A stretch of 64,000 nucleotides of DNA from Natronospira proteinivora (GTDB lineage: Bacteria > Pseudomonadota > Gammaproteobacteria > Natronospirales > Natronospiraceae): NCBI RefSeq assembly GCF_024170465.1, contig NZ_JALJYF010000003.1, positions 87,237 to 151,236 of the forward strand. Reading direction: 5' to 3'. How positions within the stretch are numbered: the first letter of the stretch is position 1; each line of letters begins with the position of its first letter. Positions 19,845 through 31,076 of the stretch are shown here, in pieces. The notes under the pieces were generated by a model that saw nothing but the letters and a program-made list of their open reading frames with translations, was not told the origin of the DNA and did no database searches. The position numbers and the translations under genes are program-made.

Positions 19845-19870
19845 TAGCACTCGAATCCGGTGAGTGCTAA
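19844..19870 (+). promoter_or_regulatory. CIRCE operator (HrcA binding site)
   Basis: TTAGCACTC (19844-19852), nine bases, GAGTGCTAA (19862-19870): a perfect match to the CIRCE inverted repeat bound by HrcA. It predicts heat-shock derepression of groESL by HrcA, encoded elsewhere. Confidence 0.95.
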
Positions 19871-19950
19871 CAAAGGCGTGGCGTTTCGCCCGCCGGCGTA
19901 GGGCTCACCCTCTGTCAAAGCCAACATGAACCTGTGGAGGAGAAACTCCC

Positions 19951-20241
19951 ATGAAGATGCGTCCCTTGCATGATCGCGTGGTCGTAAAGCGCGTGGAAGA
20001 AGAAACCAAGACCGAAGGCGGGATTGTGATCCCCGATTCCGCGGCCGAAAAGCCCGTTCGGGGCGAAGTGGTCGCCGTGGGTAACGGTAAGCCGCTGGAC
20101 AGCGGTGAGACCCGGGCCCTGGACGTGAAGGTCGGGGACAAGGTCCTGTTCGGCAAGTTCGCCGGCACCGAAGTGAAGGTGGAAGGCGAAGAAGTGCTGG
20201 TGATGCGCGAAGACGACATCATGGCCGTGTTCGAAGGCTGA
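19951..20241 (+). CDS. groS: Co-chaperonin GroES
   Basis: 96 residues, the full GroES length: [14 protein letters not shown] start, mobile loop [14 protein letters not shown], and C-terminal [21 protein letters not shown] lies upstream of ATG 19951. It caps the GroEL ring. It is the first gene of the CIRCE-controlled operon and lies 67 bases before groEL. Confidence 0.98.
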   Translation: MKMRPLHDRVVVKRVEEETKTEGGIVIPDSAAEKPVRGEVVAVGNGKPLDSGETRALDVKVGDKVLFGKFAGTEVKVEGEEVLVMREDDIMAVFEG

Positions 20242-20302
20242 TAGCGCGCACCCGGTGCACGACCCGATTTTTTGTTTGATAAAGCCAATTTCAAAGAGGT
20301 GA

Positions 20303-21961
<1,659 letters not shown>

Positions 21962-22000
21962 GACGCCTGCCATCCGGCAAAACATCCTTCGGGATGATTC

Positions 22001-22034
22001 AGGCCCTGTCTCTTCGGAGGCAGGGCCTTTTTTT
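22001..22034 (+). terminator. Intrinsic terminator of groESL
   Basis: AGGCCCTG (22001-22008) pairs with CAGGGCCT (22021-22028) and is followed by a T-run to 22034. A smaller hairpin (CATCC TTC GGGATG) precedes it. Confidence 0.92.
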
Positions 22035-22223
22035 GTTTCCACTTATCGGCGGGTGTCTACTGCCGGTCACTGTGGGAAGCCGCCATGCCGCCATTCAGGA
22101 CTTGGATTCGGTATCATGAGAAGTATACGCTGATTTTCTCAATCTGGCCCCGGCTTCGTGCTATGTTAGGGAAAGTGAGCCCACTAGCAAGTTGTCATTT
22201 TTCCTGAGCAGAAAGGCTTCAGC

Positions 22224-24059
22224 ATGTCCGAAGAGACAGCGGGAGGGAGTTGGAAGTCCCGTTATGAGACAGCACTCCAGAAGATGTCCGAAGAAGCTGG
22301 GGCGGCTGAGCAACTGGAGGCCCGTCTGCGTGCCGCCATCAGTCGTCTGGCCGTGCTTGGCCTGGGTGGGGATCGGGAATTGGACCGGCGACTGGAAAAG
22401 CTGCGCGAAGCGATCCACCTGGAATCCGCCAGTGATGATGTCCTGAAGCTGGTGGATGGTGTCAGCGCTCGGGTCCGCCTGCTGGCCGAAGAGGATATTT
22501 CCCAGCAGCCCGTGCAGGGCGATGATGCCTACCGCCGTTTCCTGACGAATCTCCTGCTGCTCCTGCGCCAGACCGCACCGGACGACGCCCGGGTTTTTAG
22601 CCTGCTTAGCCGGGTTCGGGGTGCTGGGCAGCATGATCTGCCCGCCCTTTCCATGGCGGTGGAGAACCTGGTTACCCAGAAGTTGAGCAGTGCCGAGCGC
22701 AAGTCGAATGAGAACGGTCTGTTTGGGAAACTGTTTGGTGGCGGGGGAGACAGCCCGGAGGACAAGGGCAATCAGGCCATGCAGTTATTGCTTGAGCGCT
22801 TGCATCAGCACAGGGCCCGGGAACAGCAGCATGCCTTCGACGACCTCAAGCGTCGTTTGAAGCATGAGGGCTCGCGAGCCCTGATACCGGTAGCGGCGGA
22901 AGTGGCCGAACTGTTGGAGCGAGAAACCCGGCCCCAGCCATCCAGTCCGGCCAGCAACGAGCCCGGGAAACGGGCCGCTGAATTCCCCTTGCCCGGTGGC
23001 AAGCCCTTGTCGCAGGTGGTGCTGGCCTTGCGCTTGCCCGATGAATTTGCGGATACCGCCGATGCCCTGGTTCGCCAGGCGGATGAAGTCTTTTCCGATC
23101 CCAAACGCCTCACCGGCTGGTTGGCCGAGTTGACCGGGGTGATTCGGCATTTCCGCACGCAGCTGGAACAGGAGCGCAAGGGACTGCACCATTTCCTGGA
23201 AAAGACCCTCAGTCGCCTGGCGGAGCTGGATGGGCATTTTGATGCCGAAGATGAAGAGCGTCGGCGGGCCGCGGAAAAGGCCCATGGCCTGGATCAGCAG
23301 CTGGACAGCGAGTTGTCACGGCTGCGCCATTCCCTGTCGGATGGACAGGATATGAGCCAACTGCAGCAGCAGATCACCCGTCATGTGGATTCCCTGGGCA
23401 AGGGGATTCGCCTGCGCCGGCAGCTGGACGATGATCGAGAGCGGGCCATGGAGCGCCGATTGCGGGAAATGCGTGAGCGGGTGGCCGATCTGGAGAAGGA
23501 AAGCGATCAGCTTCGGGACAGCCTGCGCACGGCTTCCCGGCGTTCGGTGCTGGATCCCCTGACTCGCTTACCCAACCGTCGGGCCTGGAATGAGCGGGTG
23601 GCCTATGAATGGGCCCGCCAGCAACGTCGGTCCCGTCCCTTGTCGCTGATTATCTGTGCCCTGGACGATATCAGTCTGATCAATGATCGCCTGGGGCCGG
23701 AGGCGGGGGATGTGGCTATCGCCGATTTTGCCGAAAAGCTGGCGGCATCGACCCAGCCGGGCGATTTCGTGGCCCGCCTGGAAGGGGTGGAGTTTGCCCT
23801 TCTGCTGCCGGATGTGGATTCTGATGATGCCCTGGAGGCAGCCCGGCTATTGAGCGAGCGATTGACGGGTGGCGATTTCGTCTATGAAGACATTCCCTTT
23901 TCCCTCTCGGGGGTGTTCGGCCTGGCCGAATTCGGGGAACAGGATAGCCCCGAGGCGGTGGTCAGACGGGCCCGCCAGGTTCTTCACGAGGCCCGGCTTG
24001 AGGGGGCGGTGTATCGCCTGGCGCCCCTCCCGGTGCCCGAGCAGGAAAAGCACGGTTGA
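22224..24059 (+). CDS. Coiled-coil protein with a degenerate GGDEF domain
   Basis: 611 residues, no signal peptide or membrane span. Residues 1-430 are charged and mostly helical, with coiled coils (for example RERAMERRLREMRERVADLE). The C-terminal GGDEF-type domain starts near LDPLTRLPNRRAWNERV. The signature loop reads LEGVEF (about residues 519-524), so the first Gly is Glu and the Asp is Val; diguanylate cyclase activity is unlikely. It may be a c-di-GMP-related scaffold or receptor, but that is inference. It is probably monocistronic, just downstream of the groESL terminator. Confidence 0.8.
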   Translation: MSEETAGGSWKSRYETALQKMSEEAGAAEQLEARLRAAISRLAVLGLGGDRELDRRLEKLREAIHLESASDDVLKLVDGVSARVRLLAEEDISQQPVQGDDAYRRFLTNLLLLLRQTAPDDARVFSLLSRVRGAGQHDLPALSMAVENLVTQKLSSAERKSNENGLFGKLFGGGGDSPEDKGNQAMQLLLERLHQHRAREQQHAFDDLKRRLKHEGSRALIPVAAEVAELLERETRPQPSSPASNEPGKRAAEFPLPGGKPLSQVVLALRLPDEFADTADALVRQADEVFSDPKRLTGWLAELTGVIRHFRTQLEQERKGLHHFLEKTLSRLAELDGHFDAEDEERRRAAEKAHGLDQQLDSELSRLRHSLSDGQDMSQLQQQITRHVDSLGKGIRLRRQLDDDRERAMERRLREMRERVADLEKESDQLRDSLRTASRRSVLDPLTRLPNRRAWNERVAYEWARQQRRSRPLSLIICALDDISLINDRLGPEAGDVAIADFAEKLAASTQPGDFVARLEGVEFALLLPDVDSDDALEAARLLSERLTGGDFVYEDIPFSLSGVFGLAEFGEQDSPEAVVRRARQVLHEARLEGAVYRLAPLPVPEQEKHG

Positions 24060-24101
24060 AGTGGGCCTAGAATAGCGAAGCACCCGGCCGACGCCCCTGG
24101 T

Positions 24102-26177
24102 TCATGCTGTTTTCTCGATGAACCAGCATTGGTGAATCCGCTGATTGCGGCGAAAATCCTCGGGAATGCTGGGCCCGCTCATGTCCTTTATTGATATCCC
24201 CTCACCAGCTTCAAATGCCATTTTGAAATTTCTCAGATTGCAGGAGAAGATCAGCAGGCCTCCCGGACGCAGGCGGTCCAGGCTGAGTTGAATCAGCTGC
24301 TGATGGTCCCGCTGGATATCCAGGGTGGTGTCGGTGTTGCTGGAGTTGGAGAAGGTGGGCGGGTCCAGCAGGATCAGATCCCATTGCGCCCGTTCAGTGG
24401 CCAGCCATTGCACGCAGTCGGCCTTGATCAGGCGATGATCGCCCTGGTCGAAACCGTTGAGGTGCAGATTGCGCCGGGCCCAGTCCAGATAGGTCCGGCT
24501 CAGGTCCACGCTGGTGGTGCTCTTGGCCCCGCCTAAAGCCGCCTGGACCGTGGCGGTTCCCGTGTAGGCGAAGAGATTGAGCATGTCCTTGCCCGCCGCC
24601 CGTTCCCGCACCCACTGGCGGACGGGGCGGTGATCCAGAAACAGGCCGGTATCCAGATAATCCGTGAGATTGACCTCCAGGCGGGCCGGGCCCTCGTGCA
24701 CCGCCAGGGTCAGGCCCCGGTCTCCCAGGCGGCCGTATTGCTGGCTGCCCTTTTGCGGGCGCCGGGTCTTGAGGTGAACGTTTTCACCCGGCAACCCCAG
24801 GGCCCGGGCGATGGCGGCCAGCCCGGCGGCTAGGCGGCGTTCGGCCTTGGCCACGGAGATTTCCTTGGGCGGGGCGTACTCCTGGACCACGGCATGATCA
24901 CCGTAGCGGTCCACGGCCAGGGCGAATTCGGGAATGTCGGCGTCATAGACCCGATAGGCATCGGTCTCGGCCCGCTTGAGCCAGCGCTTTAGGTGCTTGA
25001 GGTTCTTCTCCAGGCGGTTTTCCAGGTCCCGGCCTTCCCGCGGCGGTGGCGCCCACAGGCTTACCAGACGGCAGTCGATGGTCCCGTTGCGAAAACGCTG
25101 CTCCTTGCGTCGGTCCAGACCGGTATGCCGGCAGAAGCCGATGTCCGGGGTCAGCAGGCTTACTGCCCAGCCGTGCATGGGCCCGCGCAGGCGCTCGCCC
25201 AGTTCGCTGAACAGGGCGGGCAGGCTTTCCCGCTCCTCCATGCGCTCCCCATAGGGGGGGTTGCTGATCACCAGGCCGCGTTCAGTGCCCGGCGGCGGGC
25301 GCAGTTCACCGGCCTCGCGCTGGGCAAAAATCAGCCAGCCGTCCAGCCCGGCGCTCTGGGCATTGCGGCGGGCCGAATCCACCGCGTTGGCGTCCCGGTC
25401 ATAGCCCACCAGACGGGCCTCGGGGGGCTCCAACTCACTCAAGGCCTTGCGTGCCGGCTGGCGAATGGAGCGCCATAGCTCGATGTCATGTTTCGGCCAG
25501 CCGTGAAAACCCCAGCGCTTGCGATAGGCCCCCGGGGCGATGCCGGCCTTCATCAGGGCCGCTTCGATGACCAGGGTGCCGCTGCCGCAAAAGGGGTCCA
25601 CCAGATGATCCTGTTCCGGCCAACCGGCGGCCATGAGCAGGGCGGCGGCCAGGTTTTCCTTGATGGGGGCGGTCATCTGACGGCCCCGGTAGCCGCGCCG
25701 GTGCAGGGGCCCGCCGCCCAGGTCCCGGGCCAGACTGATGCGCTCGCCATCAAAGTGGACATGGAACAGCACATCCGGGGCCTCCGGATCCAGCTCCGGG
25801 TGGGCGCGGCCATTGGCGGCCAGGCTGTCCACGATGCCGTCCTTGACCCGCTGGCGGCCGAAACGGCTGTGGCGGATCCAGCTGCCGGTGCCGTGGAAGT
25901 CGATGGCAATGGAGGCGTCTTCGGGGATCTGTGATGCCCAGTCCACACCGGCGAGGGTTTTGGTCAAGGCTTCGTCCGTATGCGCCGGACCCTCACCCAG
26001 GGGGTCAAGCACCCGGGCAGCCACCCGGCTGTAAAGACAGGCCCGGTAGACCCCGCCCAGATCGGTCTCGGCCACCAGCCGACGACCGCCCCGTTCCACG
26101 ATCTCAAGACCCAGGGCTTGCAACTCTTTTTCCAGCCAGGGGCCGCAATGGGGCGGGCAAAGCACGGTAATTCTCAC
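24102..26177 (-). CDS. rlmL: 23S rRNA (guanine-N2/N7) methyltransferase RlmKL
   Basis: 691 residues, similar to E. coli RlmL/K. An N-terminal THUMP region precedes the RlmL methyltransferase domain with VDPFCGSGTLVIEAAL and ISNPPYGERME. The RlmK domain follows with LNLFAYTGTATVQAALGG and ILLDPPTFSNS. It modifies G2445 and G2069 of 23S rRNA. Start GTG 26177 is chosen because GGAG lies 8 bases upstream and the N-terminus VRITVLCPPHCG fits the family; the upstream extension is not family-like. Confidence 0.93.
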   Translation of the reverse strand: MRITVLCPPHCGPWLEKELQALGLEIVERGGRRLVAETDLGGVYRACLYSRVAARVLDPLGEGPAHTDEALTKTLAGVDWASQIPEDASIAIDFHGTGSWIRHSRFGRQRVKDGIVDSLAANGRAHPELDPEAPDVLFHVHFDGERISLARDLGGGPLHRRGYRGRQMTAPIKENLAAALLMAAGWPEQDHLVDPFCGSGTLVIEAALMKAGIAPGAYRKRWGFHGWPKHDIELWRSIRQPARKALSELEPPEARLVGYDRDANAVDSARRNAQSAGLDGWLIFAQREAGELRPPPGTERGLVISNPPYGERMEERESLPALFSELGERLRGPMHGWAVSLLTPDIGFCRHTGLDRRKEQRFRNGTIDCRLVSLWAPPPREGRDLENRLEKNLKHLKRWLKRAETDAYRVYDADIPEFALAVDRYGDHAVVQEYAPPKEISVAKAERRLAAGLAAIARALGLPGENVHLKTRRPQKGSQQYGRLGDRGLTLAVHEGPARLEVNLTDYLDTGLFLDHRPVRQWVRERAAGKDMLNLFAYTGTATVQAALGGAKSTTSVDLSRTYLDWARRNLHLNGFDQGDHRLIKADCVQWLATERAQWDLILLDPPTFSNSSNTDTTLDIQRDHQQLIQLSLDRLRPGGLLIFSCNLRNFKMAFEAGEGISIKDMSGPSIPEDFRRNQRIHQCWFIEKTA

Positions 26178-26307
26178 AATCGGTCTCCGGTTCGGTCTTG
26201 ATCGCTTATCGGGGGCGCCATGATAACCCGTGATCGCACCGGCAGGGGCTGGCCGCTGCCCCACCCATCGGTCATCATGGCCCCTTGTAACCACGGAGGA
26301 GGCATCG

Positions 26308-29085
26308 GTGCCCCAGCAACTGCGCGAGGACTACCCGGATTTGGCGGACAAGGGCCTGGAACACGTTCTGGCCGTCAGCCCCTATATCGAACATGCCTTT
26401 GCTCGCGATGAGGGCCTGGCCGAGTGGCTGCTGACAGCGGATCGGCTGGAGACGGTACAAAGCCCCGAGGCCATTGCCGAACGCTGGGCGGGGCTCCGCG
26501 AGATGGAACAGGAGGCCGACTTGATGCGGGCCCTGCGCCGGGCCCGCAACCGGGAAATGGTGCTCTGTCTCTGGCGGGACCTGCAGGGCTGGGCCTCGCT
26601 GGCCGAAACCCTGGCGGCCTTGAGTGCCACGGCGGATACCCTGATCAGTGCGGCCCATGACTGGGCCGAGGCCAAGCTCCAGGCCCGCCATGGCATCCCC
26701 CGCAACGCCGAGGGCGAGGTCCAGTCCCTGGTGGTGCTGGCCCTGGGCAAGCTGGGCGGCCAGGAACTGAATTTCTCCTCCGATGTGGATCTTATCTTTG
26801 TCTTCCCCGAGGCCGGGGAGACCGACGGTGAGCGCTGCCTGGACAATGAGCCTTTCTTTGTCCGCCTGGGCCAGCAAATGATCCGGCTCTTGGATGAGAC
26901 CACCGCCGACGGCCAGGTCTATCGCGTGGACATGCGTCTGCGCCCCTTCGGGGCCAGTGGGCCCCTGGTGATGAATTTCACCGGGGTGGAAACCTATTAC
27001 CAGCTCCATGGCCGGGAATGGGAGCGCTATGCCCTGATCAAGGCCCGCCCGGTGGCGGGGGATATTGAAGCCGGCGAAGACTTGATGAAGACCTTGCGGC
27101 CCTTTGTATATCGCCGCTACCTGGATTACTCGGTCTTCGGCTCCCTGCGGGACATGAAACAAGGGATTCGCCGGGAGGTCCGCCGCAAGGGCCTGGAAGC
27201 TAACATCAAGCTGGGCCGAGGCGGGATCCGGGAGATCGAGTTCATCGCCCAGCTCTTTCAGTTGATTCGCGGCGGTCGTGAGCCGGCCCTTCAGAGCCGT
27301 CGTCTGCTGCCGGTGCTGGCGGCCATCGGTGAGCAGGGTCATCTGGAGAAGACCACGGTGGCCGAGCTGAGCCAGGCTTATGAATGTCTGCGCCGCCTGG
27401 AGAACCGTATTCAGGGCCTGCACGATGCCCAGACCCATGATCTGCCCCGGGATTCGGACGACCAGGCCCGCCTGTTGAAAGCCATGGACATGGCGGAATG
27501 GTCGGAACTGGAGGACAGGGTGGCGGCGGTTCGCCAGACCGTGGCGGCCGCCTTTGACGATGTCTTCGTGGGCCCGGCCTTACCGGAAGAGCAGCAAAGC
27601 GGCAATGCCTTCGCCGATCTCTGGCAGGACCGCCTGGATGAGGCGCCCGCCGACAAGCTACTGCGGCGAACCGGTTTCGAGGACCCGGCCCGGGCCCGCC
27701 AATTGCTGGCCAGTCTGCGTGAATCCCATCCGGTGCGTCGCATGGGCGAACGCGGGCGTCAACGCCTGGATCGCCTGCTGCCCTCGGTGCTGCACCTGGC
27801 CGCCGGCAAGGACAACGCCGTGGCCACCCTGCAGCAGATGTTGCAGGTGGTGGAGGCGATCGCCACCCGTACCGCTTACCTGGCCCTGCTGGTGGAAAAC
27901 CCCCGGGCCCTGGAGCACCTGGGCCGCTTGTGTTCGGCCAGTCCCTGGGTGGCGGATCGGATTGCCCGCCACCCCCTGTTGCTGGATGAGCTGATTGATC
28001 CGCGCATCTTTCAGCAGGCCCCGGCCCCGGAGGACTATGCCCAGGAGCTGGATGCCCTGCTACGCCCGGCCGGCGAGGACCTGGAACGGCTCATGGATGG
28101 GCTGCGGGAGTTTCATCAGGCGGTGGTGCTTCGGATTGTGGCCGCCGATATCAACGGTACCCTGAGCGCCCGCCAGGCCAGTGATCGTTTGACCTTGCTG
28201 GCCGAGCTGATTCTCGACCGGGTCCAGTCCATTGCCCGGGCCGATCTGATCCGCCGCCATGGCCATCCCCGCTGCCAGGATCCCGAGCCCCGGGAGCCGG
28301 GTTTCATCACCGTGGCCTACGGCAAGCTGGGCAGCCATGAACTGGCCTATGGTTCCGATCTGGACCTGGTCTTTCTGCATGACAGTGCCGGCGAGGAACA
28401 GCAGACCGATGGCGAGCGTTGCCTGGATAACGGCCAGTTCTTCGCCCGCCTGGCCCAGCGGATTATCCACCAGCTGGCCACCCCCACCCCGGCGGGGGTG
28501 CTGTATGAAGTGGATACCCGCCTGCGGCCCAGCGGTGCATCCGGCTTGCTGGTGAGTGGACTGGCGGCCTTTGTCCAGTACCAGAGCGAGAAGGCCTGGA
28601 CCTGGGAGCACCAGGCCTTGCTGCGGGCCCGGGCGGTGGCCGGGGAGGCCGGGCTGCGGGATCGTTTCGAGCAGGCCCGCCGGGAGATACTGGCCCGGCC
28701 CCGGGACGAGGCCGGGTTGCGGGACGATATTGTGGCCATGCGATCCCGCATGCTGGAAAGCCATGCCAGCGGCGAGGATGATCCCAAGCGGGATGCCGGC
28801 GGCCTGGTGGATATCGAGTTCCTGGCCCAGTACTGGGCCCTGCGCCATGCTGCGGACCACCCCGAGATTCTCGCCCGCACCAGCACCATCGGCCTGTTGG
28901 AGGCCCTGGCCGAGGCCGGCTGTATTGAGCGGGCCCAGGCCGAGACCCTGGCCGAGGCCGCCGAGCAGCTGAGAGCGGCCATCCATGCCCGGACCCTGGC
29001 GGGGGATCGGGCCATCCGACAGGCCGAATCCCTGGCCGAGGTACGTAGCGAGGTGGCCCGGATCTGGGATCAGACTCTGGTATAA
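26308..29085 (+). CDS. glnE: Bifunctional glutamine synthetase adenylyltransferase / adenylyl-removing enzyme
   Basis: 925 residues with the two nucleotidyltransferase domains of GlnE. The first, adenylyl-removing, has ALGKLGGQELNFSSDVDLIF; the second, adenylylating, has AYGKLGSHELAYGSDLDLVF. It controls glutamine synthetase activity by nitrogen status together with PII. Start GTG 26308 is chosen because GGAGGAGG (26295-26302) lies 5 bases upstream; earlier in-frame codons lack such a site. Confidence 0.95.
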   Translation: MPQQLREDYPDLADKGLEHVLAVSPYIEHAFARDEGLAEWLLTADRLETVQSPEAIAERWAGLREMEQEADLMRALRRARNREMVLCLWRDLQGWASLAETLAALSATADTLISAAHDWAEAKLQARHGIPRNAEGEVQSLVVLALGKLGGQELNFSSDVDLIFVFPEAGETDGERCLDNEPFFVRLGQQMIRLLDETTADGQVYRVDMRLRPFGASGPLVMNFTGVETYYQLHGREWERYALIKARPVAGDIEAGEDLMKTLRPFVYRRYLDYSVFGSLRDMKQGIRREVRRKGLEANIKLGRGGIREIEFIAQLFQLIRGGREPALQSRRLLPVLAAIGEQGHLEKTTVAELSQAYECLRRLENRIQGLHDAQTHDLPRDSDDQARLLKAMDMAEWSELEDRVAAVRQTVAAAFDDVFVGPALPEEQQSGNAFADLWQDRLDEAPADKLLRRTGFEDPARARQLLASLRESHPVRRMGERGRQRLDRLLPSVLHLAAGKDNAVATLQQMLQVVEAIATRTAYLALLVENPRALEHLGRLCSASPWVADRIARHPLLLDELIDPRIFQQAPAPEDYAQELDALLRPAGEDLERLMDGLREFHQAVVLRIVAADINGTLSARQASDRLTLLAELILDRVQSIARADLIRRHGHPRCQDPEPREPGFITVAYGKLGSHELAYGSDLDLVFLHDSAGEEQQTDGERCLDNGQFFARLAQRIIHQLATPTPAGVLYEVDTRLRPSGASGLLVSGLAAFVQYQSEKAWTWEHQALLRARAVAGEAGLRDRFEQARREILARPRDEAGLRDDIVAMRSRMLESHASGEDDPKRDAGGLVDIEFLAQYWALRHAADHPEILARTSTIGLLEALAEAGCIERAQAETLAEAAEQLRAAIHARTLAGDRAIRQAESLAEVRSEVARIWDQTLV

Positions 29086-29143
29086 TTGCCAGGCTTTCCG
29101 GGCGGCCCGCGATCGGGCCGGGTTCAATCTTTTGGAGGTTGCT

Positions 29144-29359
29144 GTGGCAGATAACAAGGCCGAGGCGGTTGCCCGTAATCAGGCGACGCCCAACGATCAA
29201 ATGCGCTATGAAGTGAGCCGGGAGGATTTTCCCGTGCATTGCCCCCAGCCCAGCATGAGTCTCTGGAATTCCCACCCCCGGGTCTACATCCCGGTGGCCG
29301 AGCAGGGTGAGGCCCGCTGTCCTTATTGTGGCGCGCTATACGTTCTGACCGATCGCTGA
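29144..29359 (+). CDS. Small zinc-finger protein (zf-CHCC family)
   Basis: 71 residues. Its C-terminal half has the CHCC pattern: C in HCPQPSMSLWNSHPRVYIPV, then H of HPRVY, and CPYCGALY. The family is related to the zinc-binding NDUFS6 subunit of complex I and sits next to LPS genes in many gammaproteobacteria. GTG 29144 is preceded by GGAGG (29134-29138) at 5 bases. The glycosyltransferase-like gene starts 7 bases after its stop. Function unknown. Confidence 0.88.
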   Translation: MADNKAEAVARNQATPNDQMRYEVSREDFPVHCPQPSMSLWNSHPRVYIPVAEQGEARCPYCGALYVLTDR

Positions 29360-29366
29360 TCCGGTC

Positions 29367-30443
29367 ATGGCCGCGCCCGCTGCCCTGTTTGCCCCCGTCA
29401 GTGGCCCGGGCGGTTCCGGTGAGTACTACCGCTGCCTGGCCATCGCCCGCGCACTCCAGGCCCGTTGTCCCGAGCTGGACATCCATTTCCTGATTCACCA
29501 GGAGGTGAGTCTGGAACGGGACGAACGCTTCCATTACCACCCCATTCCGGACAGCCCCACAAAGTCGGTGGGGGAGGTGGTGGAAGCCTTGCGCCGGATT
29601 CGCCCGTCGCTGGTTCTGTTTGATTCCGCCGGTCGCATGACCCAGTTCCGCGCCGCCCGTCGGGTGGGCGCCAAACTGGCCTGGCTGAGTGATCGCCCCA
29701 ACAAGCGCTGGAAGGGCTTTCGCTGGCGGATGATGGCCTTGCTGGATCTGCATCTGATGGCGGCCTCAGGCCAGGCCAATCCCCGTCTGGGTCTCCTGGA
29801 ACGTTTCAAGCTTCGCTTCTTTCCCCGCCTGCGCACCCGGTTTTTCAGCGGCATTGCCCCGGCCCCGGATGCGGACCGCCGACGGGCCCTGTGCCAGGCC
29901 CATGATCTGCCCGAATCCGATTATGTGATCCTGGCGCCGGGGGGGGGCGGTTATACCCACCAGGGGCGCCCGGTGCCCGAGATCATGCTGGACGCAGCCT
30001 CCCGCATCCATGAACAGACCGGACTAGCCTGCGTGATGGTCATGGGCCCCCAGTACCGGGGCGACAGCCATGAGCATGAGACGGTGCGGGTGATCGACAG
30101 CCTGCCCACCGAGGACCTGACCCAGCTGCTGCACGGGGCGCGCCTGGCGGTGATCGGGGCCGGCAGCATGATGACCGCCCAGACCCTGTCCCTGGAAGTG
30201 CCGGCGGTGATAGTCCCGGCCGGCGGCGACGATCAGCCGCCTCGGATCGCCGATTTCTCCCGCCGCGGCCTGGCCACCGCCGCCAGCATGGATGAACAGT
30301 CCATCACCGATGCCGCCGTGGCCCTGGCTCAAGACCCGGATCGCCAGCGCCAACAGCAGCAAGCGGTTCACGCCGTCGGCATCCGCAATGACGTTGTCGA
30401 CGTCGCCAAGACCCTCCAGGCCCTAATCGAAAAACACGCCTAA
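29367..30443 (+). CDS. MurG-like GT-B glycosyltransferase, putative
   Basis: 358 residues without membrane spans. The N-terminus has GPGGSGEYYRCLAIARAL, like the Gly-rich loop of GT-B enzymes. The C-terminal domain has ILAPGGGGYT and VIGAGSMMTAQTLSLEVPAV followed by VPAGGDDQP, resembling the nucleotide-sugar binding part of MurG/PseG-type enzymes. The context (zf-CHCC gene upstream, LPS core genes downstream) suggests envelope polysaccharide synthesis. Donor and acceptor are unknown. Confidence 0.65.
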   Translation: MAAPAALFAPVSGPGGSGEYYRCLAIARALQARCPELDIHFLIHQEVSLERDERFHYHPIPDSPTKSVGEVVEALRRIRPSLVLFDSAGRMTQFRAARRVGAKLAWLSDRPNKRWKGFRWRMMALLDLHLMAASGQANPRLGLLERFKLRFFPRLRTRFFSGIAPAPDADRRRALCQAHDLPESDYVILAPGGGGYTHQGRPVPEIMLDAASRIHEQTGLACVMVMGPQYRGDSHEHETVRVIDSLPTEDLTQLLHGARLAVIGAGSMMTAQTLSLEVPAVIVPAGGDDQPPRIADFSRRGLATAASMDEQSITDAAVALAQDPDRQRQQQQAVHAVGIRNDVVDVAKTLQALIEKHA

Positions 30444-30547
30444 AGCCTTGTCGATTTCCGGCTGCCTCCTTCGACCAGTCAATGGGAGGGATGCGTTTCC
30501 AGTGGGACGTATGCCGCTATTGTTCTTGACGGGCAGGAGGAATCAGC

Positions 30548-31006
30548 GTGAAAGAGGTGAATATCTATCTCAATTTCCCGGGCACCACCGAGGCGGCCTT
30601 CAATTTCTACCGCAGCATTTTCGGGGGCGAGTTCATGGGCGGCATCATGCGTTTTCGGGATTTCCCCCCGATGGAAGGCATGGAAGACTGGCCGGCCATG
30701 AAGGAAGAAGAGCTGGACCTGGTGGGTCATGTATCACTTCCAATTACCGAACACACCACCCTGATGGGAACCGATATGGTTTCAAACATGCCGGGTCAGC
30801 TGGTCAGCGGTAACAATTTCCAGATCACCCTGGAGACCGATAGCGCCGAGGAGGCCGAGGTGCTTTTTGGCAAGTTGTCTGAAGGTGGCCGGGTTGTGAT
30901 GCCCTTGAGCGAAACCTTCTGGGCGGAACAGTTCGGTGCCTGTGTGGACCCCTTTGGCGTGCATTGGCAGCTAAACTACACGGGCAGCCGTGTCATGCCC
31001 ACTTAA
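30548..31006 (+). CDS. VOC-family protein (PhnB-like)
   Basis: 152 residues of the vicinal-oxygen-chelate fold: VNIYLNFPGTTEAAFNFYRS at the N-terminus and the C-terminal FGACVDPFGVHWQLN. PhnB-like members bind metals or small molecules; many lack a known reaction. Start GTG 30548 has GCAGGAGG at 30533-30540. It is probably read together with the GFA gene that follows. Confidence 0.85.
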   Translation: MKEVNIYLNFPGTTEAAFNFYRSIFGGEFMGGIMRFRDFPPMEGMEDWPAMKEEELDLVGHVSLPITEHTTLMGTDMVSNMPGQLVSGNNFQITLETDSAEEAEVLFGKLSEGGRVVMPLSETFWAEQFGACVDPFGVHWQLNYTGSRVMPT

Positions 31007-31076
31007 GCATCGGTGCCGGAGAGGTCGGCTTTATTCTATACTGATGCCGTGCTTGCAATGTCATAAGGAGGGAAGC

